From Pseudomonadales bacterium (lineage in GTDB: Bacteria > Pseudomonadota > Gammaproteobacteria > Pseudomonadales > Azotimanducaceae): DNA of 64,000 bases. Where the stretch lies: positions 62,001-126,000 of the forward strand of contig JAJECH010000012.1 of the NCBI GenBank assembly GCA_022822135.1, read 5' to 3'. Made by a program: the position numbers and the translations under genes. Below the pieces are notes generated by a model that was not told the origin of the DNA, did no database searches, and saw only the letters and a list, made by a program, of their open reading frames with translations. Below are positions 51,118 to 60,596 of this stretch, in pieces. Each line of letters opens with the position of its first letter. The stretch's first letter is position 1.

Positions 51118-51192
51118 TGGCTGGGGTGGCAGGACTCGAACCTGCGCATGGTGGGATCAAAACCCACTGCCTTACCGCTTGGCTACACCCCA
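51118..51192 (-). tRNA. tRNA-Gln (TTG)
   Basis: 75 bases with encoded CCA on the minus strand. Acceptor TGGGGTG pairs with CACCCCA; anticodon stem GTGGG/CCCAC holds loop TTTTGAT with anticodon TTG; T-arm GCAGG-TTCGAGT-CCTGC is regular. Position between lolB and prs is conserved in gammaproteobacteria. Confidence 0.97.
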
Positions 51193-51261
51193 AAAACAGT
51201 CGAGGCGCGAATTTTAAATTTGAGCTTTGTTGAATGCGCGAACTTTGTGCTTAAGGACACA

Positions 51262-51849
51262 TTAATTGTCGGTCAAACGCCACCGATCACACAACACAAG
51301 GGCCTCTCCTGCGTCGCTGTTCAAGCGCATTTTCTTGCAGACCTTTTCGCCGTCGACTACCTGACTTTCCTCTACGTCAACCGTGATCCCGTGTAGCGAC
51401 CAGTGGTCAAGCACTTTGGACTGACTTGCGCCGAGTGGTTGCAATCTAAGCCAAAGACCAAGATCAGCACCAACCTGCCAAACGCTTAACGGCACCTCTG
51501 TGGGAAGATCAGACGGCCGCAACTGCACCACATGACCGCGCCGATTCTCAATGGTGTGATACTCGTGACCGAGTACCACCTTTGTACGATTAATTCCCAT
51601 CGGTCCCCAAACCTGTATTTGTGTGCTCGAACCGTCGTACACTAAGTGGAAATCGAGGCGTAAAATTGAGTTTTCGGCTTCGATCCGCATACGACCAACA
51701 AGGTCGAATTGACTGCCGACAGGGGGAACGTCGGGTCTAATGAGCGTGGTACAAGCTACCAGAAGTACGCTCGTAAATAGAAACGCATATCGAAGCGTTC
51801 CGACGACAATCGTCCGAAACTCGCATAAAAACCTATTTAGCCTGAGCAT
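51262..51849 (-). CDS. lolB: Outer-membrane lipoprotein LolB
   Basis: Accepts lipoproteins from LolA and inserts them in the outer membrane. The signal peptide ends in lipobox LLVAC; mature marks are FDLVGRMRIEAENSILRLDF and QVWGPMGINRTKVVL. I chose the ATG at 51849 (195 residues, near the E. coli 207); an ATG at 51888 would add 13 residues before the signal peptide and would touch the hemA start. The usual next gene, ispE, is missing between lolB and the tRNA. Confidence 0.85.
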   Translation of the reverse strand: MLRLNRFLCEFRTIVVGTLRYAFLFTSVLLVACTTLIRPDVPPVGSQFDLVGRMRIEAENSILRLDFHLVYDGSSTQIQVWGPMGINRTKVVLGHEYHTIENRRGHVVQLRPSDLPTEVPLSVWQVGADLGLWLRLQPLGASQSKVLDHWSLHGITVDVEESQVVDGEKVCKKMRLNSDAGEALVLCDRWRLTDN

Positions 51850-51888
51850 GTCGGTAAATTCGCCAAATTTAGTTCCGCGTAGCGCCAT

Positions 51889-53145
51889 ATGCCGATCCTA
51901 ATACTCGGATTGAATCACCAGACCACCTCATTGGACATGCGTGGTCGCCTAACGGTTTCAACCGACGATCTCCGTCCGGCGCTACTGGATCTTCAACGGC
52001 AAGTACCTGATCTGACCGAAGCCGCGATTCTATCGACCTGTAATCGAGTTGAAATACACGGGTTTTCACCATCCGGAGACTCAGAACCTATCCTAAGCTG
52101 GCTTGCAGACGTCAAAGACGTACCACTCCCTGAATTCCGCACGTCGACGTATCGCCATGTCGGTAAAAACGCAGCAACGCACGCGATGCGTGTCGCGGCA
52201 GGTCTTGACTCGCAAATCCTAGGTGAACCTCAGATCCAAGGACAGTTCAAGATGGCATATCGCAATGCTCGAGAGTGCGGTACGCTCGGCGCGGAGCTGA
52301 GTTTGCTAGAAGACTTTACCCTGCAGACGGCTAAACGTATTCGGACCGAAACCAATATCGGAAAAGAACCCGTTAGCGTGGCGTATGCAACCATCACCAT
52401 GGCGAAACAAATCTTCGCCGATTTCCAGCAAGCGCAGATCTTGCTCATCGGAGCTGGATCGAACATCCGCCTCATAGCAGAGTACCTAAAAGACGAAGGC
52501 GCAACTCGGTTCACAATCGCTAATCGAACGCGAGCGAATGCCGAGAAACTGGCTCCTTCGCTAAACGCTACCGTCATCGGGATGGACGAACTACCGAACC
52601 AACTCAGCAAGTTCGACATCGTCGTAAGTTCAACTGGTAGTCCGGACCCAGTAGTCACTAATGCCATGCTGGATCAGGCCACAAAAGCGCGTCGCCATCA
52701 AGCGATGTTCGTAGCCGACCTGGGCGTGCCTCGTGACGTTGAGGCGACCGCGAGCGACATCGACGAGATATACCTGTATACGGTGGACGACTTGTCGAAG
52801 ATCATTTCACAAAGCCTCGCCAAACGCCAGGAATTAACGGATGTCGCCCAACGAATGGTCGCAGAAGGTGTCACGTGCTATCTCCAGAAGCGACGGCTCC
52901 AACTAGAGTCGTCCCTTCTGACAAACTACCGTACACAAGTGGATACGATTCGACAGACCGTTCTCGAATCGGCAACCAAGAAGCTCGACGCAGGTGAACC
53001 TCCAGCCGACGTTTTAGCGAAGCTCGCGCACGATCTGACCAATCAGCTAGCACACAAACCGACGATTTCGATTCGACAAGCTTCAGCGACAGGCAACGAA
53101 GCCTTTCTAAACTTGCTCAAAGACATCTACGAACTCGAAAACTGA
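51889..53145 (+). CDS. hemA: Glutamyl-tRNA reductase
   Basis: First step of C5 tetrapyrrole synthesis: reduces glutamyl-tRNA to glutamate-1-semialdehyde. Motifs: LGLNHQTTSLDMRGRL, the nucleophile C51 in ILSTCNRVEIHG, GLDSQILGEPQIQGQFK, the NADPH loop LIGAGSNIRLIAEYL (normal GAGxMxxL) and VADLGVPRDVEAT. 418 residues. The ATG directly abuts an in-frame lolB-strand ATG, so the promoter lies inside the lolB coding region. It leads hemA-prfA-prmC-moeB. Confidence 0.97.
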   Translation: MPILILGLNHQTTSLDMRGRLTVSTDDLRPALLDLQRQVPDLTEAAILSTCNRVEIHGFSPSGDSEPILSWLADVKDVPLPEFRTSTYRHVGKNAATHAMRVAAGLDSQILGEPQIQGQFKMAYRNARECGTLGAELSLLEDFTLQTAKRIRTETNIGKEPVSVAYATITMAKQIFADFQQAQILLIGAGSNIRLIAEYLKDEGATRFTIANRTRANAEKLAPSLNATVIGMDELPNQLSKFDIVVSSTGSPDPVVTNAMLDQATKARRHQAMFVADLGVPRDVEATASDIDEIYLYTVDDLSKIISQSLAKRQELTDVAQRMVAEGVTCYLQKRRLQLESSLLTNYRTQVDTIRQTVLESATKKLDAGEPPADVLAKLAHDLTNQLAHKPTISIRQASATGNEAFLNLLKDIYELEN

Positions 53146-53154
53146 GCATTTCTT

Positions 53155-54267
53155 ATGAGCCTTTCTGACAGTCTCACTGACAAGCTCGCGCAGATTCGAG
53201 ACCGACATGAAGAGCTTGGTCGTTTACTCTCAGAACCCGAGATCGTATCGGACCGAGAGCAGTTTCCGAAACTATCTCGCGAATACAGTGAACTAGAACC
53301 GATCGTAAACGCATACGAGCAATACGAATCTCAACTAGAAGACCTCGCGCAAGCGAATGAGCTGGTTGATGAGGAAGATGAAGATCTGCGTGAACTCGCT
53401 GTGGAAACAATCAAAGAGCTAACGCCCACGATCGATGCTCAAGTTGAGGCATTGCAGCGTCTCTTACTACCTAAAGACCCAAACGACGACGCAAACGTAT
53501 TCCTCGAAATTCGTGCGGGTACAGGTGGAGACGAAGCAGGATTGTTTTCTGCGGACCTGTACAACATGTATTTAGCGTATGCCAACTCCAATGGTTGGGC
53601 TACAGAAACAATCAGCGCCAGTCCCACCGGTATTGGTGGCTACAAGCAAGTGATCGTCCGACTAGATGGACGCGACGTGTTCAGCAAGCTGAAATTCGAA
53701 TCTGGTGCTCACCGAGTTCAACGAGTACCCAAAACAGAATCACAGGGTCGAATCCACACTTCTGCATGCACCGTCGCTGTAATGCCAGAAAGTTCAGATG
53801 ACGTAGAAATTGACATCGACAAGTCCGACCTCCGAATCGACACGTTTCGCGCCTCGGGCGCAGGGGGGCAGCACGTCAACAAAACCGACTCCGCCGTTCG
53901 CATTACCCACAAACCGAGCGGGGTGGTTGCGGAATGCCAGCAGGAGCGATCGCAAATTCAGAATCGAGAAAAGGCGATGAATCTGTTGATCGCGAAGTTA
54001 CGAGAGGCTGAGCTCGCGGAACGACGCCAGCAAGAGGCGTCCGACCGTAAAGCCCAAGTCGGTTCCGGCGACCGTTCCGAACGAATTCGAACCTACAACT
54101 ATCCTCAAGGTCGGATAACTGACCATCGCATCAATCTAACACTCTATAAACTCGATGAAGTTCTGTCTGGCGAGCTCGATCAAATCATCGAACCACTCAC
54201 GCTGGATTTTGAGGCAGAGCAATTACGAGAGCTGAAGTCGGCTAACGGTGACCCCGCAACGAACTGA
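53155..54267 (+). CDS. prfA: Peptide chain release factor 1
   Basis: Ends translation at UAA and UAG. The GGQ motif is at 237-239 ([20 protein letters not shown]); codon recognition segment [22 protein letters not shown] carries the PxT-type motif region. Length 370 is normal. ATG start 9 bases after hemA. Its stop overlaps the prmC start (TGATG), matching the functional link, since PrmC methylates the GGQ glutamine. Confidence 0.97.
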   Translation: MSLSDSLTDKLAQIRDRHEELGRLLSEPEIVSDREQFPKLSREYSELEPIVNAYEQYESQLEDLAQANELVDEEDEDLRELAVETIKELTPTIDAQVEALQRLLLPKDPNDDANVFLEIRAGTGGDEAGLFSADLYNMYLAYANSNGWATETISASPTGIGGYKQVIVRLDGRDVFSKLKFESGAHRVQRVPKTESQGRIHTSACTVAVMPESSDDVEIDIDKSDLRIDTFRASGAGGQHVNKTDSAVRITHKPSGVVAECQQERSQIQNREKAMNLLIAKLREAELAERRQQEASDRKAQVGSGDRSERIRTYNYPQGRITDHRINLTLYKLDEVLSGELDQIIEPLTLDFEAEQLRELKSANGDPATN

Positions 54268-55088
54268 TGTCGGAACCTACGACGCACACCTTAGGGTCGT
54301 GGTTTGCGTATGCACGCAAACACCTCGATGACGCCGACGCCCAGACCTTATGCGAAACAGCGTTCGAAGTTAACTTTAGTGAGTTAGTCGCAGGCGCAAA
54401 GCTCCCGGCACCTGCCTCTCAAATCGATGTACTCCGCGATTTCATTGGTCGCCGCAGAAATGGGGAACCGGTCGCATACATCGTAGGTTCAAGGGGATTT
54501 TGGCGTCACGAATTCATCGTTTCAACGAAGACGTTGATCCCGCGACCTGAATCTGAAACCTTGATTGAAACCGTCCTACCTTTCTTGACTGGTTCAGCGC
54601 GAGTCTTGGACTTAGGAACAGGAAGTGGTGCGATAGGTTTATCAATCGCCGCTGAAACGGGTGCGTATGTCATGATGACGGACGTTTCGAATGACGCGCT
54701 TCAGGTAGCTGCGAACAATGCCACGAATCTGAAACTCGAAGTTCAGCTCCGAAGGTCAAATTGGTACGACGCCATTCACGAGTCTTTCGATTGCATCGTT
54801 TCCAATCCACCTTATGTCGCATCAAATGACAAACACTTGCAGAACGGCGATCTGATATCTGAACCTCTCATCGCATTAGATGGAGGACTTGATGGACTCG
54901 ATGCATTGCGCGTGGTCATCGGAGACGCTCCTGCCTATCTTCATCACGGCGGCCGATTAGCTGTCGAGCACGGATTCGACCAAGAAGAAGCCGTGTATGC
55001 AATATTTGAGTCTACGGGTTTCCAATCCATCGAGCTTATGCGCGACTTAAGTGATCATCCACGAGTGACTCACGGAGTAATGCCATGA
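54267..55088 (+). CDS. prmC: Release-factor glutamine methyltransferase PrmC
   Basis: Methylates the GGQ glutamine of release factors 1 and 2 with SAM. NPPY is at 180-183 (CIVSNPPYVAS), the SAM loop is VLDLGTGSGAIGLSIA and the N-terminal helical domain has GEPVAYIVGSRGFWRHEFIV. Length 273 is typical. The ATG overlaps the prfA stop by one base; its TGA overlaps the moeB start. Confidence 0.97.
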   Translation: MSEPTTHTLGSWFAYARKHLDDADAQTLCETAFEVNFSELVAGAKLPAPASQIDVLRDFIGRRRNGEPVAYIVGSRGFWRHEFIVSTKTLIPRPESETLIETVLPFLTGSARVLDLGTGSGAIGLSIAAETGAYVMMTDVSNDALQVAANNATNLKLEVQLRRSNWYDAIHESFDCIVSNPPYVASNDKHLQNGDLISEPLIALDGGLDGLDALRVVIGDAPAYLHHGGRLAVEHGFDQEEAVYAIFESTGFQSIELMRDLSDHPRVTHGVMP

Positions 55089-55837
55089 CGGATGAGGAGC
55101 TGCTCCGATATAGCCGACAGATCATGCTGCCTGAGGTGGACATTGAAGGACAAGAGAAGATCTGCGCGGGTCGGGTCGGCATCATCGGCTTGGGAGGTCT
55201 AGGTGCGCCAGCCGCCATATACCTAGCGAGCTCCGGTGTTGGTAGTCTCGTGCTCGTTGACGATGACGAAGTCGAAATCTCGAACCTGCAACGACAGATC
55301 ATTCACACCGAGGATTCACTCAACACCTCGAAAGTCGCGTCCGGTAAAGCAACCATTAAGAAGCTCAATAGTCTGACTCACATCGATATCGTTGATCGGC
55401 GCTTGAAAGAAGAAGAAATGGTTGATCTAGCGTCTCGAGTTGACGTGATATTGGATGCAACCGATAACTTTGAAACGCGATACGCATTGAATCGAGCTTG
55501 TTTACGCGCGAAGACGCCGCTTGTGTCCGGAGCAGCGATTCGTATGGAAGGTCAGATCAGCGTATTTGACTCGCGACGAAGCGACTCACCCTGTTATCAA
55601 TGCCTCTATCGTGATGGACTGGATGAAGCGCTTAACTGCGCTGAGAATGGTGTCCTTGCCCCGATGGTTGGCATCATCGGTACGATGCAAGCCATGGAAG
55701 TCCTCAAGCTACTCGGTGAGTTTGGCGATCCACTGATCGGCAAGGTAATCTACTTCGATGCAAAATCGATGCAGATTCGATCGTTTAAGTTGAATAAAGA
55801 TGAGAACTGCTTAGCCTGCGGATCAATCTCGACCTAG
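55085..55837 (+). CDS. moeB: MoeB/ThiF-family adenylyltransferase (HesA/MoeB/ThiF)
   Basis: Adenylates the C-terminus of a ubiquitin-like sulfur carrier (MoaD or ThiS). ATP loop GIIGLGGLGAPAAIYLASSG, VDDDEVEISNLQRQIIHTED, DATDNFETRYALNRACL, and two zinc CxxC pairs (PCYQCLY and CLACG). The 250-residue length equals MoeB and lacks a rhodanese domain. Position after prmC is the Pseudomonas arrangement. The gene ends one base before the stop of convergent lipB. Confidence 0.9.
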   Translation: MTDEELLRYSRQIMLPEVDIEGQEKICAGRVGIIGLGGLGAPAAIYLASSGVGSLVLVDDDEVEISNLQRQIIHTEDSLNTSKVASGKATIKKLNSLTHIDIVDRRLKEEEMVDLASRVDVILDATDNFETRYALNRACLRAKTPLVSGAAIRMEGQISVFDSRRSDSPCYQCLYRDGLDEALNCAENGVLAPMVGIIGTMQAMEVLKLLGEFGDPLIGKVIYFDAKSMQIRSFKLNKDENCLACGSIST

Positions 55838-55838
55838 G

Positions 55839-56468
55839 CTAGTTCGCCAGTGCTTTCGATGTCATCGCTTGAAATTGCGAGCTAAATGACTGCTTGAACG
55901 CCCGTTTCGCCTTGAATAAATTGGCTTCCGGTGCCAGGTTTTTCAGTTGCGTCACTGTCATACCAGGAATTCCGCAAGGATCAATGCTGTCAAAAGGCGA
56001 TAAATCCATATCGACGTTTAAGCTAATGCCGTGATAGGAACAGGAGCGTCGAATTCGCAAACCGAGCGAACCAATCTTTCGACCGTCCACGTAGATACCA
56101 GGATGCCCGACGAGACGAGCCGCTTGAACACCAAACAAACCGACCGTATCGATCATAGCTTGTTCGAGCAGACACACAAAATCATGAACTGAAATACGGG
56201 CTCGTTTCAAATCCACCATCGTGTAACCCACAACCTGTCCGGGACCATGGTAGGTGATCTGCCCACCACGGTCAGTCTGCACAACAGGTATATCAGGTTC
56301 GAGAAATAGCTGTGTGTGTTTTCCTGCTTGACCCACTGTAAATACAGGCGGGTGCTCGGTTAGCCAAAGTTCGTCATCTGTATCCTCAGCGCGCGTATTC
56401 GTGAATTCCTGCATCCGTTCCCAGGTTTGCAGGTAGTCAGTGTTACCGAGATCTCTAACCTTCAGCAT
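55839..56468 (-). CDS. lipB: Octanoyl-[acyl-carrier-protein] transferase LipB
   Basis: Moves octanoate from acyl carrier protein to lipoyl domains. Key parts: TDRGGQITYHGPGQVVGYTM, the catalytic lysine/cysteine region RKIGSLGLRIRRSCSYHGIS and CGIPGMTVTQL with the cysteine nucleophile. I use the ATG at 56468 (210 residues), which lies inside the dacA end (14 bases overlap). Usual neighbours ybeD (before) and lipA (after) are absent here; lipA must be elsewhere. Confidence 0.95.
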   Translation of the reverse strand: MLKVRDLGNTDYLQTWERMQEFTNTRAEDTDDELWLTEHPPVFTVGQAGKHTQLFLEPDIPVVQTDRGGQITYHGPGQVVGYTMVDLKRARISVHDFVCLLEQAMIDTVGLFGVQAARLVGHPGIYVDGRKIGSLGLRIRRSCSYHGISLNVDMDLSPFDSIDPCGIPGMTVTQLKNLAPEANLFKAKRAFKQSFSSQFQAMTSKALAN

Positions 56469-57639
56469 CGAATGATGGTGGTGCCTTCGGTGGTCCCTGG
56501 GTGTCCTCAAACATGAGAAGCACACTGTCCCACATTCTGCCAAACACGCCTTTTTCTTCAACTCTCTCTAGGGCTATAAGAGGCACCCGTGCAATTTCTT
56601 CCTCTGCCGCGACTAACCGAATTTCCCCGAGTTTTTGACCTACTTCGACAGGTGCTTCAATCAAATCCGGCAATATCACTTCGCGCGTAATACCATCAAA
56701 CAATCGCTGAAACATCGTTTTCTTGACCGTCTCACCGACACCTATTGCCACTTGCTCGGCGGTACCAAACCAGACTTTCGCATCGGTCACATGCTCTCTT
56801 TCCGAGAGAATGACTTCCGTTCGGTAGTTTCTGAAACCGTAGCTGAGCAGTTTTCTGGTCTCTCGCGTTCGCGCCGCGGTGCTCTCTGCTCCCATCACCA
56901 CGCTGATCAATCTCATATCGTCCCGCTTCGCCGATACCGCTAAACAGTAACCCGCTTCCTCGGTATAACCAGTCTTTATGCCATCCACGCTAGGATCCAC
57001 CGTAAGCAGACGATTTCGATTCGGCTGTTTGATGTTGTTGTATTCAAACTCTCGTTCAGCGTAAATCCTGTAGTGTTCCGGATAGTCGCGAATCAACGCG
57101 TCAGATAGCAACGCGACATCTCGGGCAGACATGTAGTGATCAGGATCGGGTAGTCCCGCGGAATTCATGAAATACGAATCCTCTAAGCCTAGCGCATCGG
57201 CCGTCGCGTTCATCATGACGGCGAATTGCTGCTCAGAACCCGCAACGTGTTCCGCAACCGCCACGCTTGCGTCATTGCCAGATTGAATGATGACGCCGCG
57301 TAATAGATCCGAGAACTTCACACTAGAGTTCGGATCAATGAACATGCGCGAACCTACCGCGCGCCATGCGTTTTCACTTACGACTACATCGTCGTCCATC
57401 GCAACTGACCCGGCTTCAATTTCCGCTGCCGCCACGTAACTCGTCATGATCTTCGTCAAGCTAGCCGGTGGGAGTTTCTCGCGACTGTTGTGTTCGAGCA
57501 AGATCGTATGCGTCTCGGCGTCCATCAGGACATAACCATTGGCTGCGATCGACGGCGGCGGGGGTAAGATCATTTGAGCGAGAATACCTTGCCCAACTAA
57601 ACCTATCATCGCCAGCGCGAAAACACGCATTGATTTCAC
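56455..57639 (-). CDS. dacA: D-alanyl-D-alanine carboxypeptidase (PBP5/6-type)
   Basis: Periplasmic enzyme that removes the terminal D-Ala of peptidoglycan. Signal peptide residues 1-22; catalytic SLTK at 60-63, SGN at 120-122 and KTG in VDGIKTGYTEEAG. The C-terminal beta domain ends in an amphipathic region for membrane docking (FGRMWDSVLLMFED). Length 394 is normal. Its ATG overlaps the rlpA stop (ATGA) and its end overlaps lipB. Confidence 0.96.
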   Translation of the reverse strand: MKSMRVFALAMIGLVGQGILAQMILPPPPSIAANGYVLMDAETHTILLEHNSREKLPPASLTKIMTSYVAAAEIEAGSVAMDDDVVVSENAWRAVGSRMFIDPNSSVKFSDLLRGVIIQSGNDASVAVAEHVAGSEQQFAVMMNATADALGLEDSYFMNSAGLPDPDHYMSARDVALLSDALIRDYPEHYRIYAEREFEYNNIKQPNRNRLLTVDPSVDGIKTGYTEEAGYCLAVSAKRDDMRLISVVMGAESTAARTRETRKLLSYGFRNYRTEVILSEREHVTDAKVWFGTAEQVAIGVGETVKKTMFQRLFDGITREVILPDLIEAPVEVGQKLGEIRLVAAEEEIARVPLIALERVEEKGVFGRMWDSVLLMFEDTQGPPKAPPSFDAEG

Positions 57640-58403
57640 TCTTTACTCCTTAACAGTGAAGAACCAATCTGCAGGTTCGTTGACAACCAATCTGCCACAT
57701 GGTTCGCGTCAGATACCGACGCGAAGTCACTTATCTTCACGCGATAACGGTTTTCATATTGATGCGGAATGATCGTCGTACGCAAGTGTCCGAGATTTAG
57801 ATCGACTAACCGACTAACTACCGAAACAGCAGCATCTCGACCGTAAACGTAATTGGTTTCTAGCACATAGCTATCGCTAGGTTCAGTCACTAATTCGATA
57901 CGGACAGGTCGAGTGACAACATCGCCGAATCCAAGTCGCTCTGCTGTCGCACGAGAGACATCTAATAGATCATCAGAACGGAAAGGACCACGATCCGTTA
58001 CACGAACAATTGTCGCTTCACCATTGGCCAGATTTGTAACGCGCAGAAAAGATGGTATTGGTAAGTATCGGTGGGCCGCTGTAAGTGCGTCGTTTTCATA
58101 CCTCACACCACTCAAAGCCAATCGCTCGTCGAACCTTTCATCCCGCCACGACGCAAGCCCAGTAGCCTCGTAATAGTCGAGCTGACTCCACGTGCTATAG
58201 GATTGTTGGCCAACCTGGTACCGACCATTTCCGCGTAGGTTTAGGCGCTCCCATCGCACTACTGGTTCGGGATACCAAACAGGATCCGCTGTTGGCGGTG
58301 GTTCTTCGACCACAACCACTTCGACCACATTGACGGGTGGATCTATCGAGCCGCATCCCGCCAAGGCAACACACGTTACGACCACAAGTAACGACGTCCT
58401 CAT
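57636..58403 (-). CDS. rlpA: Septal-ring lytic transglycosylase RlpA
   Basis: Outer-membrane lipoprotein cleaving denuded glycan at the septum. Signal peptide with lipobox LAGC; double-psi beta-barrel (about 75-165: GLASWRDERFDERLALSGVR, RVTDRGPFRSDDLLDVSRAT) and C-terminal SPOR domain (about 185-255, RYRVKISDFASVSDANHVAD). The catalytic-site variant near GERYENDALTAAHRYLP reads SGVRYENDALTAAHRYLP. 255 residues. It overlaps mltB and dacA by 4 bases on each side. Confidence 0.94.
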   Translation of the reverse strand: MRTSLLVVVTCVALAGCGSIDPPVNVVEVVVVEEPPPTADPVWYPEPVVRWERLNLRGNGRYQVGQQSYSTWSQLDYYEATGLASWRDERFDERLALSGVRYENDALTAAHRYLPIPSFLRVTNLANGEATIVRVTDRGPFRSDDLLDVSRATAERLGFGDVVTRPVRIELVTEPSDSYVLETNYVYGRDAAVSVVSRLVDLNLGHLRTTIIPHQYENRYRVKISDFASVSDANHVADWLSTNLQIGSSLLRSKE

Positions 58404-59440
58404 AGTCGAGCTGAAATCGCTTCTGCAATCTCAACAACCGCCTTCGCATACAAACGGCTGATGTTGTACCGAGTGATCACATAAAAATTGTGGTAACCCA
58501 AGAAATAGTGAACAGCACTTTCCGTCTCAAATCGGAAAATCGATGCATATTCGTTGTCACGATCATCTTGTGTGTCTACTCCTAGCGCTTTCCATTCACC
58601 TACCGTCTTAGTCGGAATAAGCGAGGAATTTGCTAGTGCGTCAATCGATTGCTCGGTTGCATTCAAACCTACTTGCGCAATAACGGGCTCGCCAGCTTCC
58701 CAGCCGTGATCCTTGAAGTATGCTGCAACACTACCGATCGCATCCACCACATTTCCCCAAATATCTCGTGCGCCGTCGCCGTCGTAGTCGATCGCGAAGT
58801 TTCGATAGCTCGACGGAATGAACTGACCATAACCCATCGCGCCCGCGTATGAACCGACCAAATCACCGATCGCAATGCTGGAATCAAAGGTGCCGCCAGC
58901 TTCTTCACGTTGACACGCAGCGTCGTGATCAAATGGATTGATCCTTTCCTCACAGCTGAGGATAAGAAACTCTTCGAGCTGACCACGGAAAAACTTCGCG
59001 CGAGCGGGATAGTCGAAACCTAAGGTCGTAAGCGCGTCCAGAACGCGATAGCGACCCATATTTCTTCCGTAATTCGTTTCCACCCCGATGATCGCGACAA
59101 TCACTTCTACAGGAACGCCAAACTCCTCCTCTGCTTTCTTTAACGTCTCCCAGTTCTCCTGCGCAAACTGAACACCATCGTCAATTCGTGTAGGTGTTAC
59201 AAAAATCTCACGATAAGCGATCCATGGCTTTTTCTCAGCAGGTCGAGTGATTGCGTCGATGATGCTTTGTTGGTAAACCGCTTGATCGAGCACCGATCGA
59301 ACTTCGGATTCGTCGAAACCGTGATCGTTCACCATGACGGTGACAAATTCGTCGACATCTGTTCGATCAGAATACTCCCCGGCTGCGATGCAAGATGCAA
59401 ACACGAGCAGCGCACAAAACACAACTTTTTTGAATTCCAT
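58400..59440 (-). CDS. mltB: Lytic murein transglycosylase B
   Basis: Cleaves peptidoglycan with formation of 1,6-anhydro ends. Catalytic E121 in GVETNYGRNMGRYRVLDALT; LDALTTLGFDYPARAKFFRG and the MGYGQFIPSSYRNFAIDYDG segment are typical of MltB. The N-terminal leader (FCALLVFASCIAA) has a weak lipobox FASC, so it may be a lipoprotein or soluble. 346 residues. Overlaps rlpA by 4 bases; 43 bases separate it from rodA. Confidence 0.94.
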   Translation of the reverse strand: MEFKKVVFCALLVFASCIAAGEYSDRTDVDEFVTVMVNDHGFDESEVRSVLDQAVYQQSIIDAITRPAEKKPWIAYREIFVTPTRIDDGVQFAQENWETLKKAEEEFGVPVEVIVAIIGVETNYGRNMGRYRVLDALTTLGFDYPARAKFFRGQLEEFLILSCEERINPFDHDAACQREEAGGTFDSSIAIGDLVGSYAGAMGYGQFIPSSYRNFAIDYDGDGARDIWGNVVDAIGSVAAYFKDHGWEAGEPVIAQVGLNATEQSIDALANSSLIPTKTVGEWKALGVDTQDDRDNEYASIFRFETESAVHYFLGYHNFYVITRYNISRLYAKAVVEIAEAISARL

Positions 59441-59483
59441 ATGAAAGCGATCCTTGCTTTTCTATCCTTCCGGATCGGACGTT

Positions 59484-60596
59484 CTATCGTCCTCGTAACG
59501 CAGTCAGTACGCCGAACCCGGCTAAGATCGTGATGATCGACGTGCCACCGTAACTAACTAATGGTAAAGGTACGCCAACAACCGGCAATAAGCCAGACAC
59601 CATCATGACGTTTGTGAGCATGTAACCAAAAAACATCATTAGGAACCCGGCGCTCGCTAACCGACCAAATCGCGTCGGGCAATTTCGACACATTGTCATA
59701 CCGCGCGCAAAAATAAAGAAAAACAAAGCCAATAGCGTCGCGGTGCCAACGAATCCAAGCTCTTCTCCAACAACAGCGAGCATAAAGTCAGTATGACCTT
59801 CAGGTAGAAAACTGAGTTGACTTTGGGTGCCCTCTCCTAGTCCTTTTCCGGTCGCCCCACCCGATCCAAGTGCGATTTTTGATTGAATGATGTTCCATCC
59901 CGCACCCAAAGGGTTTCTGTCTGGGTCGAGAAACGTCATGATTCGTTGAATCTGGTACTCGGTTAGTAGCACTCGCCACGCAACAACAAATCCAATTACG
60001 GCGAAAACCGTCGCGGTAATGATCCAGCGCCACTGGAGTCCTGCGAGAAATACCACACATAGACATGCTGTGGTAACCAACACCGTTGTGCCGAAATCAG
60101 GTTGGGCGAAAACACATGCAACCGGAACGCCGATGATGATCAAACAAACTAACAGATCAGAAAGCCGAAGCGGGGTCGGTTTATCGTGTAGATACCAAGC
60201 TATGGATAGCGGCAGGGCAACCTTCAGGATTTCGGACGGCTGAAATCGCGGTACTAACGGCCAGTCGATCCACCGCATCGCGCCCTTTGCCTCATCGCCA
60301 AAATACAAGACGTAGACTAAAAGTCCTACGGAACCAAGATAAATAAATGGCGTTAGACCCACGTATGAGTGCTCAGGAATCTGCGCCAAGATAAACAGTG
60401 CGATAACGCCGACGAAAATCAGGAACACATGTCGGAATAGCATGCTCGGTGCATGACCCAATGTACCACTCATAACGGTTAATCCAAGTGCGAGCACCAG
60501 GAAGATTCCTAATACAAGCCACGGATCCACTCGAACGCTATAGAGCCACGTGACTAATCGCGTACTACGAACGTCGGATTGGGTTAGCTCAGTCAC
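59484..60596 (-). CDS. rodA: Rod-shape SEDS glycosyltransferase RodA
   Basis: Integral membrane peptidoglycan polymerase working with PBP2 in cell elongation. About ten helices; SEDS marks WIDWPLVPRFQPSEILKVAL, FAQPDFGTTVLVTTACLCVV, QSKIALGSGGATGKGLGEGT (with QSQLSFLPEGHTDFMLAVVG after) and LPVVGVPLPLVSYGGTSII. 370 residues. The start overlaps the mrdA end by 8 bases, matching the functional pair. Confidence 0.97.
   Translation of the reverse strand: MTELTQSDVRSTRLVTWLYSVRVDPWLVLGIFLVLALGLTVMSGTLGHAPSMLFRHVFLIFVGVIALFILAQIPEHSYVGLTPFIYLGSVGLLVYVLYFGDEAKGAMRWIDWPLVPRFQPSEILKVALPLSIAWYLHDKPTPLRLSDLLVCLIIIGVPVACVFAQPDFGTTVLVTTACLCVVFLAGLQWRWIITATVFAVIGFVVAWRVLLTEYQIQRIMTFLDPDRNPLGAGWNIIQSKIALGSGGATGKGLGEGTQSQLSFLPEGHTDFMLAVVGEELGFVGTATLLALFFFIFARGMTMCRNCPTRFGRLASAGFLMMFFGYMLTNVMMVSGLLPVVGVPLPLVSYGGTSIITILAGFGVLTALRGR

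Noticed and set aside
51095-51193. Longer N-terminus for prs
   Set aside because: It would run through the tRNA-Gln gene and add residues not seen in the family; GTG 51094 gives the normal length.
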